From: Cerina litoralis
GTDB lineage: Bacteria; Bacteroidota; Bacteroidia; Flavobacteriales; Flavobacteriaceae
Direction of reading: 5' to 3'
Assembly: GCA_022008415.1 (NCBI GenBank)
Contig: JAIRBC010000006.1
Coordinates: forward strand, 120,437-184,436
Length of the DNA stretch: 64,000 nucleotides
How positions within the stretch are numbered: position 1 is the first letter of the stretch; each line of letters begins with the position of its first letter. Below the pieces are notes generated by a model, which made no database searches, was not told the origin of the DNA, and saw nothing but the letters and a program-made list of their open reading frames with translations. A program made the translations under genes and the position numbers. This document shows positions 31,787-40,564 of this stretch, piece after piece.

Positions 31787-33982
31787 ATGGAGGTACAGCA
31801 ATTCTATTACGATAATAAGATCGTAAAAAATTTCCTTTATGCTACAATTTTTTGGGGTATCGTAGGGATGTCCGTCGGCCTATTGCTGGCCTTAATGTTT
31901 ATTTTCCCGAATATCACCGAAGATATTTCATGGCTCAGTTTTGGCCGTTTACGCCCATTACATACCAATGCCGTCATTTTCGCCTTTGTAGGGAATGCCA
32001 TATTTGCCGGAATTTACTACTCTACCCAGCGGCTTTTAAAGGCGAGGATGTACAGTGACGCCTTGAGCAAATTTAATTTTTGGGGATGGCAGGCTATCAT
32101 TGTTGCCGCAGCCATAACCCTACCGTTGGGATATTCTTCCTCTAAGGAATACGCCGAGCTTGAATGGCCTATAGATATAGCCATAACAATGGTGTGGGTC
32201 GCTTTTGGATGGAACCTAATTGGCACCATGTTGCGCAGAAGACAACGCCACCTCTATGTGGCACTATGGTTCTATTTGAGTACGTTTCTCACCGTCGCGG
32301 TACTTCACATTTTCAATAATCTGGTGATTCCTGTAAGTGCATTTAAAAGTTATTCGGTCTATGCCGGGGTACAGGATGCTTTGGTGCAATGGTGGTACGG
32401 CCACAATGCTGTTGCTTTTGTCCTTACTACGCCTTTCTTGGGCCTTATGTATTACTTTGTGCCCAAGGCGGCCAACAGGCCGATATATTCTTATCGATTG
32501 TCCATTATCCATTTTTGGTCGTTGATTTTTATCTATATCTGGGCGGGCCCGCATCACTTACTGTACTCTGCATTACCGGAATGGGCACAAAATTTAGGGG
32601 TGGCGTTCTCGGTCATGTTGTTAGCTCCCTCGTGGGGCGGTATGATCAACGGGTTGCTTACCCTGAGGGGGGCTTGGGATAAAGTACGGGTAGATCCGGT
32701 ACTAAAGTTTATGGTCGTAGCGATTACAGGTTACGGAATGGCGACCTTTGAGGGCCCTTTACTGTCCCTGAAGAACGTAAACGCCGTAGGGCATTTTAGC
32801 GATTGGATCATTGCTCACGTGCACGTTGGCGCCTTGGCGTGGAACGGCTTTCTCACCTTTGGTATGATCTATTGGATGGTCCCGCGACTGTTCAAAACTA
32901 AATTATACTCCACCAAACTGGCCAATGCCCATTTTTGGATCGGGACACTGGGGATTATTCTGTATGCGCTTCCCTTGTACGTTGCCGGATTTACGCAGGC
33001 TTTGATGTGGAAGGAGTTTAATCCCGATGGCACGTTGGTCTATGGGAACTTTTTGGAGACCGTTAAAGAAATCCTGCCCATGTACGCCATGAGGGCTGTC
33101 GGAGGAAGCCTATACATCCTCGGGACGTTTATAATGCTCTTTAACCTTGTCAAGACCGCAAAGGCAGGTAGTAAAGTAGAAGACGAGCTTGCCGAAGCTC
33201 CCGCGTTAACAAAGGTATCCACAAGAAGAACCGTGGGCGAGACCTTTCACAGCTGGCTGGAAAGAAAACCGGTTCAACTCGCCATCTTAGCCACTATAGC
33301 AATTCTTATAGGTGGAATAATTCAGATTGTCCCTACCATTCTGGTAAAATCCAACATTCCTACCATCTCTAGCGTAAAACCCTATACGCCCTTGGAGCTC
33401 GAAGGAAGGGATCTATATATTCGCGAGGGTTGTGTGGGTTGCCATTCCCAAATGATCAGACCGTTCCGGGATGAGGTGGAGCGGTACGGAGATTATTCCA
33501 AAGCCGGAGAGTATGTATACGACCATCCGTTTTTATGGGGCAGTAAACGCACAGGACCCGATCTGCACCGAATTGGAGGTAAATATTCGGACAACTGGCA
33601 CCTTAACCATATGTACGACCCACAAAGCACTTCTTCGGGCTCTATCATGCCTTCCTATAAATGGCTGATACACGATAAGTTGGATAGAAGTAACATCCGG
33701 ACCAAAATGGAGGCTATGGTCACTTTGGGCGTTCCTTATACCGATGAAGAAATTGCGAATGCGGGCGCAAACATGGACCAGCAGGCGCTACAAATTGAAA
33801 AGAACCTGTATTCCGACCCGGACTTTGCAAAGGGGTACGAGGAAGATAAACAAGCCGCCAAGGAAAACGGGGAAGATTTTGTAGAAATGCGGGACCGTGA
33901 AATTGTGGCACTTATCGCTTATTTACAGCGTTTGGGAACCGACATAAAGGTTAATGACAACGCGGCATCGACCGGGAAATGA
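31787..33982 (+). CDS. ccoN: Fused cbb3-type cytochrome c oxidase subunits I and II (CcoN-CcoO)
   Basis: A 731-residue fusion. Residues about 1-475 are CcoN, the twelve-helix heme-copper subunit, with histidine ligands in HTNAVIFAF, WWYGHNAVAF, AGPHHLLYSALP and HVHVGALAWNGF. Residues about 495-731 are CcoO: one membrane anchor, then the monoheme domain with CVGCHSQMIRPF (about 549) and SIMPSYKWL with the axial Met. In most proteobacteria these are two genes; the fusion is usual in Bacteroidota. The enzyme reduces oxygen to water at low oxygen pressure and pumps protons. It lies 9 bases after ccoS. Confidence 0.96.
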   Translation: MEVQQFYYDNKIVKNFLYATIFWGIVGMSVGLLLALMFIFPNITEDISWLSFGRLRPLHTNAVIFAFVGNAIFAGIYYSTQRLLKARMYSDALSKFNFWGWQAIIVAAAITLPLGYSSSKEYAELEWPIDIAITMVWVAFGWNLIGTMLRRRQRHLYVALWFYLSTFLTVAVLHIFNNLVIPVSAFKSYSVYAGVQDALVQWWYGHNAVAFVLTTPFLGLMYYFVPKAANRPIYSYRLSIIHFWSLIFIYIWAGPHHLLYSALPEWAQNLGVAFSVMLLAPSWGGMINGLLTLRGAWDKVRVDPVLKFMVVAITGYGMATFEGPLLSLKNVNAVGHFSDWIIAHVHVGALAWNGFLTFGMIYWMVPRLFKTKLYSTKLANAHFWIGTLGIILYALPLYVAGFTQALMWKEFNPDGTLVYGNFLETVKEILPMYAMRAVGGSLYILGTFIMLFNLVKTAKAGSKVEDELAEAPALTKVSTRRTVGETFHSWLERKPVQLAILATIAILIGGIIQIVPTILVKSNIPTISSVKPYTPLELEGRDLYIREGCVGCHSQMIRPFRDEVERYGDYSKAGEYVYDHPFLWGSKRTGPDLHRIGGKYSDNWHLNHMYDPQSTSSGSIMPSYKWLIHDKLDRSNIRTKMEAMVTLGVPYTDEEIANAGANMDQQALQIEKNLYSDPDFAKGYEEDKQAAKENGEDFVEMRDREIVALIAYLQRLGTDIKVNDNAASTGK

Positions 33983-34255
33983 TCAAGATAGAGAACCAAG
34001 AGCCAAGAACCTAAACTAATGCAGGAACGATAGGAACGGTGGAAAAAGCCGAAGGTTTAAAACTCAAGGAAATTCTAAGTATGCCTGATTGATACATAGA
34101 AACCCATGAGCAGAATTGGACAGGAAAAATATGAAAAATTAACTGGAGTTCGAGACCATAGGTTATCCAATAGATATTAAGTTAAAAAAAGGATGGTCAT
34201 GAATCCTTGACGAAAGATAAAGTCTTGATTTTTGGCTCCTTAATCTAGTTATGTT

Positions 34256-34450
34256 ATGCTAAAATTCGTAAAAAACTACATGGATAGCATTGAAGGGGTT
34301 GCTATCTATCCGATGATTTCCTTGCTTATATTCTTCGTTTTTTTTGGACTTCTTTTATGGTGGGTGCTTACCGCCTCCAAAAATTATCTAGATCAAATGA
34401 GCAAATTGCCCCTAGATGAAAACGAACCGACAAAAGACCATTCGATATGA
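34256..34450 (+). CDS. ccoQ: cbb3 oxidase small subunit CcoQ
   Basis: A 64-residue protein with one membrane helix (YPMISLLIFFVFFGLLLWWVL) and a polar C-terminal tail, matching CcoQ, which stabilises the oxidase. It overlaps the ccoP start by 4 bases (ATGA). The 273 bases separating it from ccoNO hold no gene; they contain short A/G-rich direct repeats (CCAAGAGCCAAGAACC near 34000). Confidence 0.85.
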   Translation: MLKFVKNYMDSIEGVAIYPMISLLIFFVFFGLLLWWVLTASKNYLDQMSKLPLDENEPTKDHSI

Positions 34451-35319
34451 AAAAATCATCTGCCTGGTGGATACGCATCCCCGTAATTTTCTTTATTGTC
34501 CTTGGATTAACGGAATATTTTATAGATTCCGGTCCGTTGCCAGCTATTATGACCTACTTGGAAGTAGGATATTTTATGCTTTTTATACTTCTATTACTGA
34601 TAGGGATAGAGTTGATTATTAATTCAATTGAGAATGTGATGTTTCACACCCTGTCCGAAGAGGCCCAGGAGCGGTATTTATTGGCCCAAAAAAAGGCATG
34701 GGAATGGCCGTGGGCAAAGGATATGATGCGAAAATTGTGGGGAACCAAACCAATGGCCGAAGAAGGCGAGATTATTCTGGACCATAATTATGACGGCATT
34801 CAGGAGTTAGACAACAAGCTTCCGCCTTGGTGGACCTATCTCTTTTACGCAACCATAATTTTTGCTGTGGTTTACTTGGCCCGATATCATATATTCAATG
34901 GGGAGAATCAAATTGAGGAATACGAGCAGGAAGTGGCTGAGGCGCAAATAGCGATTGAAGCATACAAAAAAACAGCTAAGGATCTGGTAGACGCCAATAC
35001 CGTGGAATTATTGACGGACGCAGCCGATATTAAGGCAGGGGAAGCCATATTTCAGGCTAATTGTGTGGCCTGCCACATGTCCGACGGCGGGGGCGGAATC
35101 GGTCCTAACCTTACCGATGATTATTGGATTTTGGGCGGTGGAATCAAAAATGTATTCCATACCGTATCGGAAGGTGGCAGGGCCGGTAAAGGGATGATCG
35201 CCTGGAAACAAAGTTTAAAGCCGCAGGAAATAGCCCAGGTGAGTAGCTATGTGCTATCCCTGCACGGAATTACCCCAGCAAATCCTAAAGCTCCCGAAGG
35301 CGACCTTTGGAAGGAATAG
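34447..35319 (+). CDS. ccoP: cbb3 oxidase cytochrome c subunit III (CcoP), single heme
   Basis: A 290-residue membrane-anchored protein. It has two N-terminal helices (IPVIFFIVLGLTEYF, MLFILLLLIGIELI), a cytoplasmic loop and a third helix near residues 133-150 (WWTYLFYATIIFAVVYLARYH, the CcoP N-terminal domain signature PPWWTYLFY). The periplasmic part has one heme motif CVACH near residue 206, with a likely Met ligand in MIAW. Classical CcoP has two hemes c; the second CXXCH is absent here. It is coupled to ccoQ by a 4-base overlap. Confidence 0.93.
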   Translation: MKKSSAWWIRIPVIFFIVLGLTEYFIDSGPLPAIMTYLEVGYFMLFILLLLIGIELIINSIENVMFHTLSEEAQERYLLAQKKAWEWPWAKDMMRKLWGTKPMAEEGEIILDHNYDGIQELDNKLPPWWTYLFYATIIFAVVYLARYHIFNGENQIEEYEQEVAEAQIAIEAYKKTAKDLVDANTVELLTDAADIKAGEAIFQANCVACHMSDGGGGIGPNLTDDYWILGGGIKNVFHTVSEGGRAGKGMIAWKQSLKPQEIAQVSSYVLSLHGITPANPKAPEGDLWKE

Positions 35320-35454
35320 ATAATCCGTACACGGGATTTTAAATGGAAGTAATATAACTTCGGCAAATAGCTTCTTTGTCGTCTAAGGATTAGAGGCTAC
35401 GTCTTTATGCCGGCACCGAAGCGACCCCAAGCAATTACAACGACAAAAACTACC

Positions 35455-36870
35455 ATGGCAAAGGAGGAAAATTTTAGGGATTCGATCGGCACGTTAAATA
35501 AAGAAGGAAAACGTGCTTGGGTTTTCCCAAAAAAACCCAGCGGCAGGTATTACGAATATCGCAAATGGGTAAGTTATGGTCTTTTGCTTTTCTTAATACT
35601 GTCGCCCTTTATAAAAATTAATGGAAATCAGTTTCTGTTATTTAATGTTGTAGAACGCCGGTTCAACATCTTCGGGTTTCCATTTTGGCCACAGGATTTC
35701 TTCATTTTCGTGATTTGTATGATCATTGTGGTCGTTTTTATTGCCCTGTTTACCGTGGCATTTGGCCGAATTTTCTGTGGTTGGATATGCCCACAGACCA
35801 TCTTTATGGAAATGGTATTTCGCCGTATCGAATATTGGATAGATGGGGATAGAGGTGCTCAGATGAGACTGGACAGACAGCCGTGGAATGGAGAAAAAAT
35901 AAGAAAACGAAGTCTTAAATGGCTTATCTTTTTTATTATATCTTTTTTGATAGCCAATGTTTTTTTGGCCTATCTCATCGGAAGTGACACCTTGATACAA
36001 AACATTTCGGATGGTCCCGCTACCCATATAAGTACCCTTGTTTCACTGTTAATCTTTACCGCGGTCTTCTATTTTATTTTTGCTTGGTTTAGAGAACAGG
36101 TCTGCATCATCGCTTGTCCCTATGGTAGGCTACAAGGGGTGCTTTTAGACAATAAATCGATCGTGGTTGCCTATGACCACAAAAGGGGAGAAGCGGAAAA
36201 CGGCCGCAAGAAATTTAGAAAGGGAGAGGATAGGAATGCCTTGGGGAATGGGGATTGTATAGATTGTTTTCAATGCGTAAATGTTTGCCCAACGGGAATC
36301 GATATCCGCAATGGCACCCAATTGGAATGCGTAAATTGCACCGCCTGTATCGATGAATGCGATCATATTATGGAGAGCGTCAATCTGCCTAAAGGCCTTA
36401 TCCGTTATGCCAGTGAAGACAATATTGAAAAAAAGGCAAAGTTCACCTTTACCCCAAGATTAAAGGGATATACGGCAGTTTTGGTTATTTTGACGGGCCT
36501 ACTTGTCGGGATGCTGTTCTTGCGATCCGATGTTGAGGCGACGATATTGAGGTTGCCCGGGCAATTGTATGAGCGCAAGGCAGACAATATTATTAGCAAT
36601 GTCTATACCTACAAATTGGTGAACAAGACCACCAAGGACATAGGTGACGTGAGTTTTAAACTTTTATCGCACAAGGGAAAAATAATACCCGTAACCCACT
36701 CAACCTTTACCGTCCCTGCCCAAGGAATGGCGGAAGGGACAATATTTATAGAGATCAATAATTCTGTCCTTACCGGGGATAAGGATAGGCTTAAGGTAGG
36801 GGTCTATAGCGGGGATAGATTGATAGAGACCAACTTTATCCGGTTTTTGGCACCTAGGAGCTATAGGTAA
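35455..36870 (+). CDS. ccoG: cbb3 oxidase accessory ferredoxin-type protein CcoG
   Basis: A 471-residue membrane iron-sulfur protein (RdxA/CcoG). The start chosen is the ATG at 35455 (MAKEENFRDS); one at 35407 gives 16 more residues. It has several membrane helices, the 4Fe-4S clusters of the CIDCFQCVNVCPTGIDI and CVNCTACIDECDHIM blocks, an earlier GRIFCGWICPQT and IIACPYGRLQ, and a C-terminal immunoglobulin-like periplasmic domain (ILRLPGQLYER onwards). CcoG is a copper reductase aiding CuB assembly. It follows ccoP by 135 bases. Confidence 0.94.
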   Translation: MAKEENFRDSIGTLNKEGKRAWVFPKKPSGRYYEYRKWVSYGLLLFLILSPFIKINGNQFLLFNVVERRFNIFGFPFWPQDFFIFVICMIIVVVFIALFTVAFGRIFCGWICPQTIFMEMVFRRIEYWIDGDRGAQMRLDRQPWNGEKIRKRSLKWLIFFIISFLIANVFLAYLIGSDTLIQNISDGPATHISTLVSLLIFTAVFYFIFAWFREQVCIIACPYGRLQGVLLDNKSIVVAYDHKRGEAENGRKKFRKGEDRNALGNGDCIDCFQCVNVCPTGIDIRNGTQLECVNCTACIDECDHIMESVNLPKGLIRYASEDNIEKKAKFTFTPRLKGYTAVLVILTGLLVGMLFLRSDVEATILRLPGQLYERKADNIISNVYTYKLVNKTTKDIGDVSFKLLSHKGKIIPVTHSTFTVPAQGMAEGTIFIEINNSVLTGDKDRLKVGVYSGDRLIETNFIRFLAPRSYR

Positions 36871-36985
36871 TAGTTAATACAAAGTATTCAGTATTCAATG
36901 GCACTGTAAACAGTAGCTTTTGCCAGGAATCAGTAATAATAAATAGAAGTCATTAAATAAGGCTGGATAAGCAAAGATACTGAAT

Positions 36986-37070
36986 GGGTCCTCTCCTTAT
37001 TTTCAAGGGGAGCCAGCCCGACCATAATTCCCGTCCGAATGGCACGGGCGGACTGGCGGGGTTCCGATAG
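36986..37070 (+). repeat. Dispersed intergenic repeat, copy B
   Basis: Starts GGGTCCTCTCCTTATTTTCA, then GGGGAGCC and core AGCCCGACCATAATT, ending GGCGGGGTTCCGATAG. It has the same order and orientation as copies A and C and an inner CCGTCCG/CGGGCGG dyad. It separates ccoG from ccoH. Confidence 0.72.
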
Positions 37071-37092
37071 ACCTTTATAATAAAAAACAAAA

Positions 37093-37539
37093 ATGAAAAT
37101 AAACTGGGGAACAGGAATAGTTTTGACGTTTGTGGCTTTTATAACCTTTATTCTATATTTTGTCATTCGAATGAATACGGATAGAAGAGCCGAGGTAAAT
37201 TTGGTGACCGAAGACTATTATCAGGCCGAACTTGGAATTCAAGATGAAATCGATGCGGAGCAAAGGGCCAACAATCTGCTCGAAAAAGTCAAGGTACAGA
37301 AGACCTTAAAAGGCTTAAATATTGTCTTTCCCAAAGGTATAGATAACCGACCGATCGAGGGGACCGTTACATTTTACCGTCCCTCCAACAAAAGAATCGA
37401 TTTTGAACTGCCATTGATCCTGTCCGATTCCCGAATGTTTATTCCGGATAAAAGACTGGTAGCGGGCCGTTGGGACATAACCGTTTTTTGGACCTTAAAT
37501 GGCAAAAATTATATACAAAAGAAGCGTATAACGTATTAG
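37093..37539 (+). CDS. ccoH: FixH/CcoH family protein of the cbb3 locus
   Basis: A 148-residue protein with one N-terminal membrane helix (GTGIVLTFVAFITFILYFVI) and a periplasmic beta-rich domain containing VTEDYYQAELGIQDEID, the FixH signature, and GRWDITVFWTLNGKNY. FixH/CcoH takes part in assembly and stability of cbb3 oxidase. It is the usual follower of ccoG; here a repeat element is inserted between the two. Confidence 0.9.
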   Translation: MKINWGTGIVLTFVAFITFILYFVIRMNTDRRAEVNLVTEDYYQAELGIQDEIDAEQRANNLLEKVKVQKTLKGLNIVFPKGIDNRPIEGTVTFYRPSNKRIDFELPLILSDSRMFIPDKRLVAGRWDITVFWTLNGKNYIQKKRITY

Positions 37540-37684
37540 GTCTACCCTAGTTTTTTGGTACTAATTGCGTTGTCCAAATTAAAATACTTAAGAAAATAGA
37601 ATAGAGAACATAGAAAAAAGATGGTTGTGGCAACGATCTCTTTTCTTGGTTAAAATATCTTAACCTAATCGGTATTGATCCACC

Positions 37685-38398
37685 ATGCTTTTATCGGGAA
37701 TCTTATTGGGACTTATGGGAAGCTTGCATTGCGTTGGGATGTGCGGTCCCATTGCATTTATGCTGCCCGTAGACAGAAGCAGTCGGTCAAAAAAATTCGG
37801 ACAAATATTCGTCTATCATTTTGGAAGGCTGTTGTCCTATAGCATCCTAGGTTTGTTGTTCGGATTTTTGGGCAAGGGGCTATATTTTTTCGGGTTGCAG
37901 CAGAAACTATCCATTAGTATTGGAATTGTAATGATCGTGATCGTCCTACTTTCCTTTACTTCCTTTAAATCCTCTGCCTTTACCCAACCTTTATATCGAC
38001 TTATTGGAAATGTTAAAAAAGCATTGGGAACGGCTCTTCAAAAAAAATCGGCCGATACTTTTTTGACGATCGGTTTTCTGAACGGGTTTTTGCCTTGCGG
38101 GTTGGTCTACATGGCCGTTTTGGGTGCTATTGCAATGGGCAATCCCTGGAAGGGCGCTCTATATATGGCCTTATTTGGCCTTGGAACCGTACCCTTAATG
38201 ACCACCGCCATCTATTTTAGCGGTATATTAAAAGCCTCGGCCAGGCAAAACATTAGAAAGTTGATACCCGTTTTTGTAATTTTTGTGGGCGTACTTTTTA
38301 TTTTAAGGGGTTTGGGATTGGGAATCCCATATATATCCCCAAAACCAACGGCTACCTCGTCTATGGAAACCCAGGATTGTCCCGTTTTACCTCGATAA
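37685..38398 (+). CDS. SafE/TauE-family membrane protein of the cbb3 locus
   Basis: A 237-residue protein with about six membrane helices. It starts MLLSGILLGLMGSLHCVGMCGPIAFMLP, with the HCVGMCGP motif typical of the DsbD/SafE-like family found next to ccoG and ccoH (sometimes named CcoH2 or sulfite exporter). A second FLNGFLPCGLVYMA repeat is near residue 136. The paired Cys motifs and location suggest a role in copper or thiol delivery to the oxidase, which is inference. Its stop lies 9 bases from the convergent usp gene. Confidence 0.85.
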   Translation: MLLSGILLGLMGSLHCVGMCGPIAFMLPVDRSSRSKKFGQIFVYHFGRLLSYSILGLLFGFLGKGLYFFGLQQKLSISIGIVMIVIVLLSFTSFKSSAFTQPLYRLIGNVKKALGTALQKKSADTFLTIGFLNGFLPCGLVYMAVLGAIAMGNPWKGALYMALFGLGTVPLMTTAIYFSGILKASARQNIRKLIPVFVIFVGVLFILRGLGLGIPYISPKPTATSSMETQDCPVLPR

Positions 38399-38407
38399 TC
38401 AGGTATT

Positions 38408-39229
38408 TTAGATTTTAAACGTAAGGACGGGCAACTTGGAACGGTTGGCAATGTTTTCGCCCAGGCTGCCCCTAAAAAAACGGGATAGTCCCTTGCGTCC
38501 ATGGGTGGGGATGCTTATAACATCGGCATTGCAATGCTCTCCATAGTTCATCACTCCTTCTTCAACGCTATAATCATTATAAATCTTCACCTCTTTGCCC
38601 ACTTTGGCTTTTTGTAAAAAGGAAGAGATTCGGCGATAAGCATCTTGGGTACTCAAAAATTCGTTCCCAGGAATATTTATGTAGACCAGTTGAAGTTCGG
38701 AGCCAACGCTGTCGGCAAAATCCATTGCCTTTTTAAAAGGTCCAAGATTTTCATCCATAAAATCGCATGCAAAAACAATACGCTTTATCTCAAAGTTTTC
38801 CTTGTAATCCTTTATTACAAGAACGGGTACCTCCGAATTTCTGACCACTTTTTCTGCATTGGAACCTATAAATATTTCTTCCAATCCATCGGTTCCATGA
38901 GAACCCATTACTACCAGATCCGCACGATGTTCCAAAGCGATGTGGTTGACCTCGCTAAACACTTTGAAGTGTTTGATGATTGGCGTAATTTTTACTCCCT
39001 TTAAGTAAGGTTTTTCCAAAAGGTCCTTAAATCTTTTTTCGGCCAACTTTATTAGAAAAAGGGCCTGTTCCTGTTGCATTCCCTCGGGAGATGTAATCAG
39101 TGCTTCGGAAAGCTCCAACATATGAAGGGCAAAAATTTTCGCACCGTGTTTTTGGGAGAGGGTCACTGCCACTTTTAGTGCATTTTCCGACTGTTCGGAA
39201 AAATCAACGGGTACTATTATTGTTTTCAT
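38408..39229 (-). CDS. Universal stress protein, two tandem Usp domains
   Basis: A 273-residue cytoplasmic protein with two UspA folds. Domain 1 (1 to about 142) starts TIIVPVDFSEQSENAL and ends in the ATP-binding signature GSHGTDGLEEIFIGSNAEKV...PVLVI. Domain 2 (about 150-273) has RIVFACDFMDEN and ends PTHGRKGLSRFFRGSLGENI. The nucleotide motif G2xG9xG(S/T) is visible in both. Usp genes often lie beside oxygen-limitation respiratory genes, as here. It is transcribed towards the cbb3 locus. Confidence 0.9.
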   Translation of the reverse strand: MKTIIVPVDFSEQSENALKVAVTLSQKHGAKIFALHMLELSEALITSPEGMQQEQALFLIKLAEKRFKDLLEKPYLKGVKITPIIKHFKVFSEVNHIALEHRADLVVMGSHGTDGLEEIFIGSNAEKVVRNSEVPVLVIKDYKENFEIKRIVFACDFMDENLGPFKKAMDFADSVGSELQLVYINIPGNEFLSTQDAYRRISSFLQKAKVGKEVKIYNDYSVEEGVMNYGEHCNADVISIPTHGRKGLSRFFRGSLGENIANRSKLPVLTFKI

Positions 39230-39644
39230 ACAATTTGATTTAGGTTAATTAGTTTAAATCACTCCGTTTTGTATTGAACCATGAGGCTGTAAAAATGCTG
39301 GGAATTTGCTGATCCAATGTTTGTAGTCTTTTGGTATCCCTTTCGCTTTTGACCCCCTCGTTTCTCGTTTCCCTATTTCAACCATTAAGGCATAAGCTTC
39401 ATGGGTTGCGGCCATTGGTGGATACCTTCACCAAACATATCATTGGAGATGGCTGATAGTCTGCCCTTGCCTCCGTTAGACTGTTATAGTTTGGCGGGCG
39501 AAAGGACGGGAATGACCTAATCGGGCCGGTGTGGATTTTCGTTTTATCTATTTTTTTGGCTTAGTTAAGGATTAAATTACATAATTCCTTTCAATATGGT
39601 ACATTTGTGGACTTTAATTTTTGACTTTTTTATCTTTTTAACCT
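39230..39644. promoter_or_regulatory. Intergenic region with divergent promoters (usp / nucleotidyltransferase)
   Basis: No gene seen in 415 bases. For the plus-strand gene a perfect TACATTTG (39600-39607) lies 37 bases before its ATG. For usp, a minus-strand TATGTTTG (39432-39439) is about 200 bases from the start, so its use is uncertain. Confidence 0.5.
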
Positions 39645-40544
39645 ATGGAAAAAACTTTGTTATTAATGGCTGCGGGCCGAGGGAGTAGATATGGTAAATT
39701 AAAGCAGTTTGATGGCTTTGGTCCAACGGAAGAGTTCCTGATGGAATTTAGTATCTACGATGCGATTAAAAGTGGCTTCAACCATATCGTGATGATCACT
39801 CAAAAGGATAATGTTGATTTTTTAAGGGATTATCTATCGCCAAGACTGCCAAAACACGTGAAGCTGGATGTAGTTGCCCAGGTATTGGAAGACCTTCCTG
39901 AGGGGGCCTCATTCACGGGGGAGCGACCAAAGCCTTGGGGTACGGCACATGCCGTATGGGCGGCCAGGAATGTCATTTCCAATCCTTTTGCCGTCATCAA
40001 TGCCGATGATTATTATGGAAAATCGGCCTTTAAATACGCGGGTCAATTTATTGAGAATCCTGATAATCGGGACGCTTATGGTTTAATGGCCTACACTTTA
40101 AAGGATACCCTGTCCCAACACGGTTCGGTTTCCAGAGGGGTATGCCAAGTAGAAGGAAACCGTTTGATATCGGTAAAGGAACGAACAAAAATAGAAGAAA
40201 AGGACGGTGTGATAAAGGACTGGGATTCTGGGATCGGGTTTACCGGAAATGAAGCGGTAAGCATGAATTTTTGGGTTTGCAGCCCTTCCTTGTTCCAAAA
40301 TATAGAAAATGACCTCAAGGTATTCCTTAAAAATGAGGATAATGTTAAGAACAGTGAGATCTACCTACCTTTCATCATTCAGGAAATAATCGCCAATGAT
40401 AGTGCAAAAGTGTTTGTAATTCCTTCGGACAGTAAATGGTTCGGGGTGACTTACAAAAGTGATAAAGAAATAGCGGTCGACGAATTAAAAGGCATGACCG
40501 ACAATGGGGAATATCCCACGCCGCTATGGACAAACTTCAAATAG
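39645..40544 (+). CDS. Sugar-phosphate nucleotidyltransferase
   Basis: A 299-residue Rossmann-type nucleotidyltransferase: LLMAAGRGSRYGKLKQFDGFGP near the N-terminus is the G-rich NTP loop with a Lys, WGTAHAVWAAR near 104-114 is the substrate block, and VINADDYYG near 120-128 has the metal-binding Asp pair. It probably joins a nucleotide to a sugar 1-phosphate. Directly downstream is a small-molecule kinase gene, as in NahK- or AmgK/MurU-type pairs that turn free N-acetyl sugars into activated nucleotide sugars. The exact sugar is not clear. Confidence 0.83.
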   Translation: MEKTLLLMAAGRGSRYGKLKQFDGFGPTEEFLMEFSIYDAIKSGFNHIVMITQKDNVDFLRDYLSPRLPKHVKLDVVAQVLEDLPEGASFTGERPKPWGTAHAVWAARNVISNPFAVINADDYYGKSAFKYAGQFIENPDNRDAYGLMAYTLKDTLSQHGSVSRGVCQVEGNRLISVKERTKIEEKDGVIKDWDSGIGFTGNEAVSMNFWVCSPSLFQNIENDLKVFLKNEDNVKNSEIYLPFIIQEIIANDSAKVFVIPSDSKWFGVTYKSDKEIAVDELKGMTDNGEYPTPLWTNFK

Positions 40545-40564
40545 ATTTGTAAAACCCCAAACTT

